Of a stretch of DNA of 64,000 bases, positions 34,061 through 43,351 are shown piece by piece. The DNA is from Clostridia bacterium (GTDB taxonomy: Bacteria > Bacillota > Clostridia > Christensenellales > Pumilibacteraceae). The stretch covers positions 1 to 64,000 of the forward strand of contig JAFXKH010000009.1 in NCBI GenBank assembly GCA_017531795.1. The letters run 5' to 3'. A program made the position numbers and the translations under genes. The notes under the pieces were generated by a model that saw nothing but the letters and a program-made list of their open reading frames with translations, was not told the DNA's origin and made no database searches. Within the stretch, counting starts at the first letter, position 1, and every line of letters starts with the position of its first letter.

Positions 34061-34970
34061 ATATTTTTTCTAAGTTTCGGTCATATGCCACTATTTTACC
34101 TCCCGAAGGAAAATCAAAAGGCAAAAAATAATAACGATTGAAAATTTTGTTTTTAATCAATCGTTCCGTAAAACTCCTTTTTTCAAAAACGTCTTTTCCG
34201 TCTGAGTGCGCTGACGCAATAACACCTATTCCGCAACCAATTGCTTCGATTATTACGTCAACGTCCTCTTTACCGAAAATTTCGTCTGTAATTATTACGT
34301 CGGGACGCATACTTCTTATTGCGCTTTCAAAAGCGTGCGCCTTTGTTGCGCAAGAAATTACGTCCGTCGTTTTGCCTACGTCCATTTCAGGTACGCCGTT
34401 GCGCACGCAAGCTATTTCGTTACGCTCGTCCACAATAAGTACGTTATATTGTAACGCTGATAACTGCTTCGCAATATCTCTTAAAATTGTGGTTTTTCCG
34501 CATCCTGGCGGAGAAATTATCATACATTTGCACGAACTCGATACTATGTCAGGTATAATACTGCGTGAACACCCCGAAATTTCATGAGGAATACGGATAT
34601 TTATTGAAGAATAATTTTTCAAAGTCACTACGTTGTTTTTTGACGTAACGACCTCGCCACATACGCCAATGCGTATTCCGTATCCCGGAGATAAAAAACC
34701 TTTTATAATATCGTCATTATAAGCGTATACCGAGCGTTGTGAAGCGTTTATTATAATCCCGTTAATTTCTTCTTGCGTAACAGTTATTGCGTTTTCATAT
34801 TCCCTGCCACCTCCGTCCGCGCGCAAGAATAGTCGTTTATCTGCGTATTGTAACGTTACGGGAAATGTTGAGCGCAAACGTATTTCTCTTATTTTATCGA
34901 CATTGAAATTATCAAAAATTGCATCGTAAACTTTACGCGGTAGTATAGTTTTTAAGCAATCAAAATTCAT
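34053..34970 (-). CDS. spoIIIAA: stage III sporulation protein AA (ATPase)
   Basis: A 305-residue secretion-type ATPase thought to power the mother-cell channel into the forespore. Walker A is SPPGCGKTT (residues 153-161) and Walker B DVIITDEIFG. The N-terminal REIRLR and VYAYNDDIIKGFLSPGYGIRIGVCG segments are typical. It is the first gene of spoIIIAA-AH. In Bacillus this operon is under sigma-E; the 75-base gap upstream holds only a weak match to a sigma-E -35/-10. Confidence 0.93.
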   Translation of the reverse strand: MNFDCLKTILPRKVYDAIFDNFNVDKIREIRLRSTFPVTLQYADKRLFLRADGGGREYENAITVTQEEINGIIINASQRSVYAYNDDIIKGFLSPGYGIRIGVCGEVVTSKNNVVTLKNYSSINIRIPHEISGCSRSIIPDIVSSSCKCMIISPPGCGKTTILRDIAKQLSALQYNVLIVDERNEIACVRNGVPEMDVGKTTDVISCATKAHAFESAIRSMRPDVIITDEIFGKEDVDVIIEAIGCGIGVIASAHSDGKDVFEKRSFTERLIKNKIFNRYYFLPFDFPSGGKIVAYDRNLEKIYV

Positions 34971-35046
34971 GATACATTATATTTTTTATCTTTCTTCACT
35001 ATGCCCTTTTGTAACAATAAGACAAGATATTACATAATATTTTATT

Positions 35047-36105
35047 ATGAGCGCATCAAATTATATTATCGGAGGAAACGACGAACACGGGCAAAATCCG
35101 CCTACTGCGAATAAGCGTACACCAATAATGCCCTATCTTGAACGAAGTATATACGAAAACGAATTTAATCGCCCTGCTAAGATTTACTATTTCATATCCT
35201 TACTACGAAGCGGGTTCAACGTTTTCGACGTTCATCCTGAAATTTATGACGTTCCTATATCAACACGCGTATCAAGAGCAAACAATGCTAATATAACTCT
35301 TTTGGTAACGTTTGCATACAACGCGTTTGGTAGCGGGCAATCATTTAATTCTGTTTCGGGGGCGCTTACGTTCTACTCTGAACGTAACGTATTCGCCGAA
35401 AGATCCAAAGAACTTTCCGAGGATGTGTTCTTAGGAATTACCGAAAATTCCCTGCAAACTAAGGGACTTGGAATTTCAACGCTTGCAAACGTTGGAATAT
35501 TACAGTCTGTCCGAGCCCCTTCTACCCTCGCAGAGTGTGGATTTATGACTAATTTACGGGAAGCGCGGTTAATGCTTGATCCTGCATGGCAAAAGTCCAT
35601 AGCTTTTGGCGCAACGCAAGGCATATGTACTTACATGGGAGAACCGTATATTAGCGAGGGTAATCCAAACGCCTATCCGATATTAAGAAGGAATAGCCGT
35701 GGAAACTACGTCAAAATATTGCAATATTATCTCACCATTTATGGCTATGACGTAAATGCGGACGGTATTTTCGGAATAAATACGGAAAGCGCGGTTAAAC
35801 AGTTTCAGGCCGATAACGGCTTAATTGCAGACGGAATCGTTGGCAGATTGACTTGGGCAAAACTCCTTCTTACACAACCATCTGCAAACGTTCTCAGGCG
35901 CGGTAGTCGCGGTACTTCCGTTTATTATCTGCAAATGAAACTATTGAGCAAATTATATCCTCTCGGTAATGTAGACAGTATTTTTGGACAACGAACGGAA
36001 AACGCTGTCAAAGCTTTCCAAACGGAATCAGGTTTAACCGCAGACGGTATCGTTGGTCCATTAACCTGGGCGATGATAAACACTCTCGACTCGCCTAGAA
36101 ATTAA
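35047..36105 (+). CDS. N-acetylmuramoyl-L-alanine amidase-like protein with two peptidoglycan-binding domains
   Basis: A 352-residue Amidase_3-fold protein. Residues 1-200 align with phage/spore-type amidases (NDEHGQNPP, KRTP, ENEFNR, VPISTRV, LAECGF). Two PG_binding_1 domains follow (~211-275 and ~285-348, each ending DGIVGxLTWA). The zinc ligands His14 and probably Glu39, and the catalytic Glu163, are kept. The position of the second zinc histidine (SIHYNA in relatives) reads TFAYNA, with Ala90. So it may bind the wall without cutting it, or use another ligand. No signal peptide is seen. It is a monocistronic plus-strand gene, divergent from spoIIIAA, suggesting spore use. Confidence 0.82.
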   Translation: MSASNYIIGGNDEHGQNPPTANKRTPIMPYLERSIYENEFNRPAKIYYFISLLRSGFNVFDVHPEIYDVPISTRVSRANNANITLLVTFAYNAFGSGQSFNSVSGALTFYSERNVFAERSKELSEDVFLGITENSLQTKGLGISTLANVGILQSVRAPSTLAECGFMTNLREARLMLDPAWQKSIAFGATQGICTYMGEPYISEGNPNAYPILRRNSRGNYVKILQYYLTIYGYDVNADGIFGINTESAVKQFQADNGLIADGIVGRLTWAKLLLTQPSANVLRRGSRGTSVYYLQMKLLSKLYPLGNVDSIFGQRTENAVKAFQTESGLTADGIVGPLTWAMINTLDSPRN

Positions 36106-36140
36106 TAATATGATACATAACTTTGCCCAAAAAAGGCATA

Positions 36141-36178
36141 AAAAAAGGTGTTATCGTTATTTACGATAACACCTTTTT
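36141..36178. terminator. bidirectional terminator between the amidase and hndD
   Basis: Sixteen-base perfect stem AAAAAGGTGTTATCGT / ACGATAACACCTTTTT with a 5-base loop. T runs follow on both strands, so it can end both converging transcripts. Confidence 0.92.
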
Positions 36179-36193
36179 AGGATAAATATTGAA

Positions 36194-37915
36194 TTAATAT
36201 TTTTCTCTCTTCGTATATGAAGTATGAAGAATTTCATGCGCCTTATGGCTATTGGGTTTCTCGAAGAATTCTTTATAAAGCATATCAACCACAGGGCTTT
36301 CGTGAGACTTACGAAGTTTATGATCCGTATCATACTTATAAAGAGCCTTAGCGCGAAGGTCTTTAAGATCCGTCCAGTTACGAACGCTATCACCCACGTG
36401 AGGCTGACCGCCACCGTTGATACATCCACCGGGACACGCCATTACTTCTACGAAGGTATAGTCCTTCTTGCCTGCTTTGATATCTTCTATAAGTCGTCTT
36501 GCGTTTGCAAGTCCGCTCGTTACGGCTACTTTCACGGTAATACCCGCTACGTTATAAGTTGCTTCTTTGATAGGAGCAGTACCGCGAACGTCGGGGAAAT
36601 CTACTGTTTCAAAATTACCGTCCAGCATATTTGCGGCAGTACGAAGCGCAGCTTCCATAACGCCACCCGTTGCGCCGAATATTGCTCCGCCACCAGTTGC
36701 AATCTCAAAAGGATTGTCATAAGTTTCTTCGGGAAGTTCGCGGAACTTGATACCTGCCGTCTTTATCATCTTTGCAAGTTCACGAGTAGTAAGAGCAACG
36801 TCTACGTCATAATCAAACTCATCTCTCGTCACTTCAAATTTCTTTGCAGTACAAGGAATTACGCTGACAACGAAAAGGTCCTTGGGATCAATGCCGTTCT
36901 TCTGCGCATAATACGTTTTAAGAACTGCACCAAACATCTGCTGAGGAGATTTGCAGGACGAAAGGTTGCCGAGAAGTTCGGGATAATTGTGCTCCATGAA
37001 CTTGATCCAGCCGGGGCAACAAGAAGTGAACATAGGAAGAGGCTTTTTATTAACTACTCTATCAATAAGTTCGCTTGCTTCCTCCAAAATCGTAAGGTCG
37101 GCAGTTACGTCCATATTGAAAACTTCAACGTTTCCAAGACGGCGGATAGCAGATACCATTTGTCCTTCTACGTTCGTGCCTACAGGATAATCGAATTCTT
37201 CGCCAAGCGTTGCTCTGATAGACGGCGCAGTAAAGAATACGACTTTCTTGGAAGGATCAGAAATTGCCTTCCATACCTGATCGGTATTCGAAACCTCGGT
37301 AAGCGCGCCGGTAGGACATGCTACGATACACTGACCGCAACCCACACAAGGAGATTCAATAATAGGACGCTCAAACGCCGAACCAATGTGTGTATTATAT
37401 CCTCTTGCGATAAGTCCGATTGCGCCTACACTCTGCATATTGTTACAAGCGGCTACGCAACGACGGCAAGAAATACACTTATCATTATCACGAATAAGGA
37501 AAGGCGACGACGTATCAAGAGGAGTGTCGAACTTATCCGTGGTTTCGAACATATCCTCTTCTGCACCGTATTCAAGACTAAGGCGTTGAAGTTCACAAGA
37601 GTGGCTTCTGCTACAAGAAAGACACTTTTTCTTGTGGGTAGAAAGGAGAAGTTCAAGCGTGGTCTTACGAGATCTGCGTACGCGCTCGGTATTGGTCTGA
37701 ACTTCCATACCCTCTGTTACGGGGTATACACACGCGGCAACAAGACCACGCGCGCCGGTCGCTTCAACGACACACATACGGCAAGCGCCTATACAGTTTA
37801 CGTTCTTCAAGTAGCAAAGAGTGGGAATTTCTACTCCGGCAATCTTTGCTGCCTGTAATATAGTACTACCTTCGGGTACTGAAACACTAATTCCGTTTAT
37901 TTTAAGATTTACCAT
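36194..37915 (-). CDS. hndD: [FeFe] hydrogenase catalytic subunit (HndD/HydA)
   Basis: A 573-residue group A [FeFe] hydrogenase. It has an N-terminal [2Fe-2S] domain (Cys34, 45, 48, 62), a His-Cys3 cluster (His94, Cys98, 101, 107) and two [4Fe-4S] clusters (Cys147-157, Cys190-200). The H-cluster motifs are TSCCPGW (Cys299 proton donor, Cys300 ligand), PCTAKKFE (Cys355) and ACPGGCINGGGQP (Cys494, 498). All catalytic residues are present. With HndC, HndB and HndA it should form a soluble, electron-bifurcating complex that makes or takes up H2 using NAD(P)H and ferredoxin. It is the last gene of the operon. Confidence 0.96.
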   Translation of the reverse strand: MVNLKINGISVSVPEGSTILQAAKIAGVEIPTLCYLKNVNCIGACRMCVVEATGARGLVAACVYPVTEGMEVQTNTERVRRSRKTTLELLLSTHKKKCLSCSRSHSCELQRLSLEYGAEEDMFETTDKFDTPLDTSSPFLIRDNDKCISCRRCVAACNNMQSVGAIGLIARGYNTHIGSAFERPIIESPCVGCGQCIVACPTGALTEVSNTDQVWKAISDPSKKVVFFTAPSIRATLGEEFDYPVGTNVEGQMVSAIRRLGNVEVFNMDVTADLTILEEASELIDRVVNKKPLPMFTSCCPGWIKFMEHNYPELLGNLSSCKSPQQMFGAVLKTYYAQKNGIDPKDLFVVSVIPCTAKKFEVTRDEFDYDVDVALTTRELAKMIKTAGIKFRELPEETYDNPFEIATGGGAIFGATGGVMEAALRTAANMLDGNFETVDFPDVRGTAPIKEATYNVAGITVKVAVTSGLANARRLIEDIKAGKKDYTFVEVMACPGGCINGGGQPHVGDSVRNWTDLKDLRAKALYKYDTDHKLRKSHESPVVDMLYKEFFEKPNSHKAHEILHTSYTKREKY

Positions 37916-37926
37916 ATCTGTTTACC

Positions 37927-39714
37927 TCACTTCTTCTCTATTGCATTGAACTTACACTTGCTCATGCACACGCCACACTTAACACACTTAGCGTTATCGA
38001 TAACGTGAGGCTCTTTAACTTTGCCCGAAATTGCGCCAACGGGACAATTTCTCGCGCAAAGCGTACAACCTTTACACTTATCGGCAATAATAGTATAACT
38101 AAGTAAGGACTTACATACCCCCGCAGGACATCTTTTTTCCTTAATATGCGCTTCGTACTCGTCTCTGAAATACTTAATCGTCGAAAGTACGGGGTTAGGA
38201 GCAGTCTGTCCAAGTCCGCAAAGAGAATTTTCTTTGATGTAATAGCAAAGCTTTTCCATCTTATCAAGGTCTTCCATCGTTGCATTTCCTTCGGTAACCT
38301 TATTGAGAAGTTCAAGAAGACGCTTATTTCCTATTCTACAAGGCGCGCACTTTCCGCAAGACTCGTCTACCGTGAATTGAAGGAAGAACTTAGCGATATC
38401 AACCATACAGTTATCTTCGTCCATAACGATAAGACCGCCTGATCCCATCATTGAACCGATTTCTATAAGGTTATTATAGTCGATAGGTACGTCAAGGTGT
38501 TGTACGGGAATACATCCGCCCGAAGGTCCACCCGTCTGAGCAGCCTTGAACTTCTTTCCGTCGGGAATTCCACCGCCGATATCGTATACGACTTCACGAA
38601 GCGTAGTACCCATAGGAACTTCTACAAGACCGGTATTGTTTATCTTTCCGCCGAGCGCGAATACTTTCGTACCTTTGGATTTTTCCGTTCCCATTGAAGT
38701 AAACCAATCCACTCCCTTAATGATAATCTGGGGAATATTCGCATAAGTTTCTACGTTGTTGAGAATCGTAGACTCATAGAATAAACCGTGTACTGCGGGG
38801 AAAGGAGGACGAGGTCTGGGCTCACCTCTGTTTCCTTCAATACTGGTCATAAGGGCAGTTTCTTCACCGCATACAAATGCGCCTGCGCCTAGTCTGATTT
38901 CAATATCAAAATCAAAGCCCGTTCCGAGTATATTTTTACCGAGAAGACCGTATTCTCTTGCCTGCTCCATAGCGATTTGACATCTCTTAACGGCAATAGG
39001 ATACTCCGCTCTTACGTATATGTAACCCTTATGCGCGCCGATAGCGTAACCGGCAATGGTCATTGCTTCAATAACAGCGTGGGGATCGCCTTCAAGAATC
39101 GAACGGTCCATAAACGCGCCGGGATCACCTTCGTCAGCATTACAACATACGTATTTTATGTCGCTTACTGAATTTTTTGCGAACTGCCACTTCATACCAG
39201 TACTGAAACCTGCGCCACCGCGACCACGAAGTCCCGACGCCTTGATAGTGTCGATTACTTCTTGAGGTTTCATGCTTGTGAGAACTTTTATGAGCGCTTC
39301 ATAACCGTCATACGCTATGTATTCGTCAATGTTTTCAGGGTTGATAACACCGCAATTTCTGAGCGCAACACGAGTCTGTTTCTTATAGAATTTCGTATTG
39401 GAAAGCGCTTTTACTACTTGCTCGTCAGACTTTTCTTTATAAAGAAGACGGGAAACAAGACGACCTTTTACCAAATGTTCTTCTACAATTTCCTTTACGT
39501 CCTCTACTTTAATCTGGCTATAAAATGCGCCTTCAGGATATACGATTACGACAGGGCCTACTGCGCAAAGTCCAAAACAACCTGTACGAACTACCTGAAC
39601 GTCTTTTTCAAGTCCGTTTGCTACGAGTTGGCTCTGGAATTCGTCGAATATGGCTGAACTGTTATTAGAGTGACAACCTGTTCCGCCACATACCAAAATA
39701 TGACTTCTATACAT
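37927..39714 (-). CDS. hndC: NADH/NADPH-binding subunit (HndC/NuoF-like)
   Basis: A 595-residue flavoprotein, the hub of the complex. An N-terminal thioredoxin-like [2Fe-2S] domain (CGGTGCHSN, RTGCFGLC) is followed by the NuoF core with NADH and FMN sites (GRGGAGFSTGMKW, CCNADEGDPGAF) and a [4Fe-4S] cluster (ESCGKCAPCRIG). The C-terminus is a two-cluster ferredoxin domain (CKGCTLCARNCP, CVKCGVCMSKC). The length and architecture match bifurcating HydB/HndC. Cofactor preference, NADH or NADPH, is not clear from sequence. Confidence 0.95.
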   Translation of the reverse strand: MYRSHILVCGGTGCHSNNSSAIFDEFQSQLVANGLEKDVQVVRTGCFGLCAVGPVVIVYPEGAFYSQIKVEDVKEIVEEHLVKGRLVSRLLYKEKSDEQVVKALSNTKFYKKQTRVALRNCGVINPENIDEYIAYDGYEALIKVLTSMKPQEVIDTIKASGLRGRGGAGFSTGMKWQFAKNSVSDIKYVCCNADEGDPGAFMDRSILEGDPHAVIEAMTIAGYAIGAHKGYIYVRAEYPIAVKRCQIAMEQAREYGLLGKNILGTGFDFDIEIRLGAGAFVCGEETALMTSIEGNRGEPRPRPPFPAVHGLFYESTILNNVETYANIPQIIIKGVDWFTSMGTEKSKGTKVFALGGKINNTGLVEVPMGTTLREVVYDIGGGIPDGKKFKAAQTGGPSGGCIPVQHLDVPIDYNNLIEIGSMMGSGGLIVMDEDNCMVDIAKFFLQFTVDESCGKCAPCRIGNKRLLELLNKVTEGNATMEDLDKMEKLCYYIKENSLCGLGQTAPNPVLSTIKYFRDEYEAHIKEKRCPAGVCKSLLSYTIIADKCKGCTLCARNCPVGAISGKVKEPHVIDNAKCVKCGVCMSKCKFNAIEKK

Positions 39715-39734
39715 TTCCTAATCCTTCCTCCTGA

Positions 39735-40106
39735 TTATACTTCGCTAGTTATAAGATAATCGTTAACGACGTTGCCGTTTACGATATGTTCGGATATAAT
39801 TCTCTTAGCTTTTTCGCTATCTACCTGAATATAAGTAACCTTTTCCTGACCGGGCACGAAAACTTCTACGATAGGTTCAAGTTTGCACATACCCAAGCAA
39901 CCTGCTCTCGTAACCTTTACCTTAGAAAGATTGCGCTTTGCTACTTCGTCCACCAAAGTATTGAAAACCGGTCTTGCGCCTGCGGAAATACCACAAGTTG
40001 CCATACCGACAACAAGTCTGGTTTCGCCTTCTTCGCTATTCTCTCTGAGAATTATTTGCGATTGCATTTTCTCTCGGATCGCCTTAATTTCGGCTATGCT
40101 TTTCAT
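39735..40106 (-). CDS. hndB: thioredoxin-like [2Fe-2S] subunit (HndB-like)
   Basis: A 123-residue [2Fe-2S] protein with cluster cysteines in MATCGISAGA and RAGCLGMCKLEP. It belongs to the shuttle ferredoxins of hydrogenase and NuoE-F complexes. It overlaps the GHKL ATPase gene by four bases upstream and lies 20 bases before hndC. Confidence 0.9.
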   Translation of the reverse strand: MKSIAEIKAIREKMQSQIILRENSEEGETRLVVGMATCGISAGARPVFNTLVDEVAKRNLSKVKVTRAGCLGMCKLEPIVEVFVPGQEKVTYIQVDSEKAKRIISEHIVNGNVVNDYLITSEV

Positions 40107-40651
40107 ATATTTAATCCTCCATTTGTAATCTCTACGTTTTGTTTTATTAAGTCCCTGATAAATACCAGAATTTCTGGGTTATCCATAGGTATATCTTCTA
40201 ATTCAGCCCTTACTTCCCTAGTGTCAAACACGAATTTCTCGTTTTCGACGGAGTAAGTAAAGATAAGATTTGAGTCGCCGAGGTCAGTCACGAGAGCAAC
40301 TATACTGTCAGCAAGGTCCCCTAACGGTGGACGATTAATATGGTCAAGCTGAAACGTTGCGCTCGTCGTAGTTCCTACGCCCTTTTCTGAAGTTATTGCG
40401 AACTCTCCGCCACTCATTTCCGCTATCATTTTCAAAAGAGGAATACCCATCCCCACTTTTCTCGTCGTTCTCGTCGTCGTAAACGGATCAGTCACTTTCG
40501 CCAAAAACGCTTCGTCCATACCGCAACCGTTGTCCTTAATGACGAAAGTCAATAAGTTTGCTTTGACGGTGACCGTTATTTCTATTAACGTTGCTTTGGC
40601 TTTGACCGAATTTTCCGCAATGTCGAGAAGATTTAACGATAATTCTCTCAC
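40103..40651 (-). CDS. GHKL ATPase (histidine-kinase-like, no phosphoacceptor domain)
   Basis: A 182-residue HATPase_c protein. The N box is LLDIAENSVKA, G1 is DNGCGMDE and G2 GMGIPLLK. There is no dimerisation/histidine domain and no sensor, so it is more like an anti-sigma-type or lone ATPase. The last ~60 residues (after LDHINRPPL) are an added domain I cannot identify. It is embedded in the hydrogenase operon next to hndB and a PHP protein; genes like this recur near bifurcating hydrogenases in Clostridia and Thermotoga with no assigned role. Confidence 0.85.
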   Translation of the reverse strand: MRELSLNLLDIAENSVKAKATLIEITVTVKANLLTFVIKDNGCGMDEAFLAKVTDPFTTTRTTRKVGMGIPLLKMIAEMSGGEFAITSEKGVGTTTSATFQLDHINRPPLGDLADSIVALVTDLGDSNLIFTYSVENEKFVFDTREVRAELEDIPMDNPEILVFIRDLIKQNVEITNGGLNI

Positions 40652-41343
40652 GTTTTATCTCCTTTGAGATATTTCCATAACCCGTCAATACTACGCTCGG
40701 TCAGTTCCATCTCAGAACGAACTGAAATCCCGTCCAAGGTATGCGCGTCAGAATCAATAATTATGCGATACGATTTTTCATATTCTTTTATGAAGTCCTC
40801 GTCTGCTTTTGTAGAAAGTTCCACGATATCAAATTCTTCGGTTATTGCGCCGAGAGTGAAAAGCATACTGTTGCTTTCTCTGTCGATATGAGCCGGAATT
40901 GCTATACCACCGTACTCTTCTACCCTATTTTTTACTTCATACGAAGCAATTTTTGCAGAAGTCAAGAGCAATCGCTTTTCCGTTCCTATTATTTCATCAT
41001 CCTCGTCGTATACGTTTTGGTTTCCGAATATATCAACTTTATTGTCGATTATTACAAATTCCAGACTATTATAAAACGCTTCAAGGTCAGTATACGTACG
41101 GAACAGACACAGAATATGAATATCTTCCGTCGTTTGCAATTCTATTGCCGGAACGACAACTACGCCATACGCCTCGCCTGCCATCATTGCAACTTTTACG
41201 TTCGCTATTGCATTGTGGTCGGCTATCGCAACCATATCAATACCGCTAACTGCCGAATAACCGACTATTGTTACGGGCGTCATATCGTCATCAGCGCAAG
41301 GCGACAAACCGCTATGAATATGAAAATCGTATTTGATCTTCAT
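40648..41343 (-). CDS. PHP domain metal-dependent phosphoesterase-like protein
   Basis: A 231-residue PHP protein. Metal motifs are FHIHSGLSPCADDDMTP at residues 6-22, AIADHNA, PAIELQT, IPAHIDRES and DSDAHTLDG near the C-terminus, so the multi-histidine site looks complete. Related small PHP proteins (YciV/TrpH type) cleave phosphates from short nucleotides, but no substrate is known for the ones in hydrogenase operons. It overlaps both neighbours by four bases. Confidence 0.88.
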   Translation of the reverse strand: MKIKYDFHIHSGLSPCADDDMTPVTIVGYSAVSGIDMVAIADHNAIANVKVAMMAGEAYGVVVVPAIELQTTEDIHILCLFRTYTDLEAFYNSLEFVIIDNKVDIFGNQNVYDEDDEIIGTEKRLLLTSAKIASYEVKNRVEEYGGIAIPAHIDRESNSMLFTLGAITEEFDIVELSTKADEDFIKEYEKSYRIIIDSDAHTLDGISVRSEMELTERSIDGLWKYLKGDKT

Positions 41344-41666
41344 CTTACACTCTTTATTACGGCGTTATAAACGTCTTCTTTTACGCTAACGATATTAACG
41401 CCTTGTACTTTCGCTTTTTGAACAAGCGAATCATCAGGTTCTACGCCTTCACAGATCACTACCAGAGATACGTCCGCTAGCGTTGCCACGGCAACGACGT
41501 TTACGTTCGCCATAACGGTAAACCAACAACAATCCGTGGGTGCTTTACCCATTACGTTACTTAAAAAATCCCCTGCGTATCCGCCCTTTACTTTGCGCGC
41601 AGAATCGCTTATACAAATTTCTTTCGCGTTGAGTTTTGCTATTAAATCCGCAACGGTAAGTTCCAT
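41340..41666 (-). CDS. DRTGG-type domain protein, copy 2
   Basis: A 108-residue single-domain protein of the DRTGG/HprK N-terminal type, with the fold's GGYAGDFLSNVMG and late VQGVNIVSV segments. The ATG at 41666 overlaps the stop of the HydS-like gene by one base (TAATG), fixing the start. It is distantly similar to the DRTGG protein at 43352-43696 in the same operon. No catalytic site is evident, so it is probably ligand-binding or scaffolding. Confidence 0.75.
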   Translation of the reverse strand: MELTVADLIAKLNAKEICISDSARKVKGGYAGDFLSNVMGKAPTDCCWFTVMANVNVVAVATLADVSLVVICEGVEPDDSLVQKAKVQGVNIVSVKEDVYNAVIKSVR

Positions 41667-42910
41667 TATTTCAACCTCGGACACTTTTGGTCCATAGAAA
41701 TTACTCCGCCGACTTTGTCTTCACAGAATGCCCTACAAGTCGGCGCTCCGCATAATCCACAGTCAATCTGGGGCAATTCTTCCATCAATTCGTTGATTTT
41801 CAACAACCGTTCCATTGCAGTTGCTCTGTCTTTGTGAAGTTTGAACACGTCTTTTACAGTCGGTTCTCTTTCCCACAAATAATATTCCAAACTTTTCCCT
41901 TCATCGGCAAGATGATTGCGCGTCCCGGGGAATTTCGTTCTGAGTTCGCGAATACGCGCTTTGGCAACGAAAGGATTTTCAATATTCATAACTCCACCTA
42001 CGCATCCGCCCGTACAAGCGCCGAGTTCTATAAACTCAACTTCACCAAGCGTACCGTCTTCAAGTGAGTTCAAAATATTTATTACGTTTTCTATTCCGTC
42101 AGCGGCAAGGTATTTATCCCTGTATGCAGCAGCGGTTTCACCACCCGACGACGCCCATTGAAGTCCTATTATACTCATTTTTGAAAGCGGTTTTACTTCA
42201 CTCTCAGAAAGTTTATTTATAACGGGTAAAAGTTTCAGATATACGTCGCTATTGGCAAGCACACCGTCAACGTATGGCTTTTGAACGCCGATACCGCATT
42301 TAAGCGCGAATACTTTTGCGGGACAAGGCGAAATAAAGAACACTCCGATATCCTCGGGCGGTATACCCTTTTCAATCGCTCTATCCCTCGCCAACTTTGC
42401 AGTAATATCAACGGGGGCTAATAAATTAAGCAAATTGTCTTTTAAGTTATGATACTTGACGAGAATCAACTCCAATACCGCAGGACACGCCGTACTGATT
42501 ACAGGATAATCGTCATTTTTTCGGTCAAAAAGTATTCTGGTCGTTTCAGAAGCGAGTTCTGCGCCTTTGCCCACTTCCATAACGTCGTCAAATCCTATTT
42601 TAAGTAATCCCGTCAAAACGTAATTTACGTCGCTAAGGTTATTGAACTGTCCGTAAAGCGAAGGTGACGGAATTGCGATTTTATACTTATAATTATTTAT
42701 AACGTCAAAGTCGTCATAAGCCGGCTTTTTGGCGTTATGCGGACAAAGTCGTACGCACTCTCCGCAAGCGATACATTTATCAAAGTCAACGCTTGCTTTG
42801 CCGTCACGAACGCGGATTGCTTCCGTAGGACAACGGCGCATACAAGTTATGCACCCTTTGCACTTATCGAAATCCAACGTAACGGTATGTAGTGTTTTGA
42901 TTCTGTCCAT
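41666..42910 (-). CDS. divergent [FeFe] hydrogenase-like protein (HydS type)
   Basis: A 414-residue iron-sulfur protein. Residues 10-60 are a two-[4Fe-4S] ferredoxin (Cys17, 20, 23, 27 and 46, 49, 52, 56). Residues ~75-340 are an H-cluster domain with altered motifs: STACPAV (Cys142) replaces TSCCPGW, so the proton-relay cysteine is alanine; PCPAKVF (Cys196) and GACTGGCVGG provide the other ligands. The C-terminal CGLCGAPTCRAFC is a further [4Fe-4S] domain. No PAS domain is present. The altered motifs match sensory or regulatory groups, not bulk H2 production. It probably senses H2 or redox state for the operon, by inference. Confidence 0.88.
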   Translation of the reverse strand: MDRIKTLHTVTLDFDKCKGCITCMRRCPTEAIRVRDGKASVDFDKCIACGECVRLCPHNAKKPAYDDFDVINNYKYKIAIPSPSLYGQFNNLSDVNYVLTGLLKIGFDDVMEVGKGAELASETTRILFDRKNDDYPVISTACPAVLELILVKYHNLKDNLLNLLAPVDITAKLARDRAIEKGIPPEDIGVFFISPCPAKVFALKCGIGVQKPYVDGVLANSDVYLKLLPVINKLSESEVKPLSKMSIIGLQWASSGGETAAAYRDKYLAADGIENVINILNSLEDGTLGEVEFIELGACTGGCVGGVMNIENPFVAKARIRELRTKFPGTRNHLADEGKSLEYYLWEREPTVKDVFKLHKDRATAMERLLKINELMEELPQIDCGLCGAPTCRAFCEDKVGGVISMDQKCPRLK

Positions 42911-42927
42911 ATTTTCCCTTATCTTTG

Positions 42928-43350
42928 TCAGCTGAAGTTTACTATCATCGTAACGGTAGTACCTTTGCCGACTTCACTTTCAATAATTAACTCATCAGCG
43001 TATTTTTTCATGTTCGGCAAGCCCATACCTGCGCCAAAACCAAGATTGCGAATTTCTTCGTTCGCGGTCGAATATCCCGGTTTCATTGCAAGTTCGATAT
43101 CTTTTATACCCTTGCCATGGTCGATTAATTTGACGACTGATTTATCGACGTATATATCAACGATTGCTTTGCCTCCGCCTGCGTGGATAACCATATTAAT
43201 TTCGCCTTCGTACATGGAAATTGCCACTCGTCTTATATCGGCAGAAGAAACACCCAACTTTCTGAGTTCGTTCTTTACCCTATCAGTTGCCGAGCCTGCT
43301 GACAGAAAGTTATCGCCGGCAACGTCGAATTCTAAATGAAGAGCGCTCAT
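42928..43350 (-). CDS. anti-sigma-factor-type GHKL ATPase (RsbW/SpoIIAB-like)
   Basis: A 140-residue HATPase_c protein. EGEINMVIHAGGG is the N box, DHGKGI the G1 box and GFGAGMGLPNM the G2 box, all close to RsbW and SpoIIAB. No sigma factor or anti-sigma antagonist is nearby, so the target is open. It overlaps nothing but lies one base after the DRTGG gene. Confidence 0.88.
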   Translation of the reverse strand: MSALHLEFDVAGDNFLSAGSATDRVKNELRKLGVSSADIRRVAISMYEGEINMVIHAGGGKAIVDIYVDKSVVKLIDHGKGIKDIELAMKPGYSTANEEIRNLGFGAGMGLPNMKKYADELIIESEVGKGTTVTMIVNFS

Positions 43351-43351
43351 A

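Noticed and set aside
34971..35046. A sigma-E promoter for spoIIIAA
   Set aside because: Only a weak match (GTCTTATT and GCATAGTG) is present. It is expected from biology but not supported well enough to list.
36224..37858. A 544-codon open frame on the plus strand
   Set aside because: It lies wholly across hndD, whose cluster cysteines are all in frame on the other strand.
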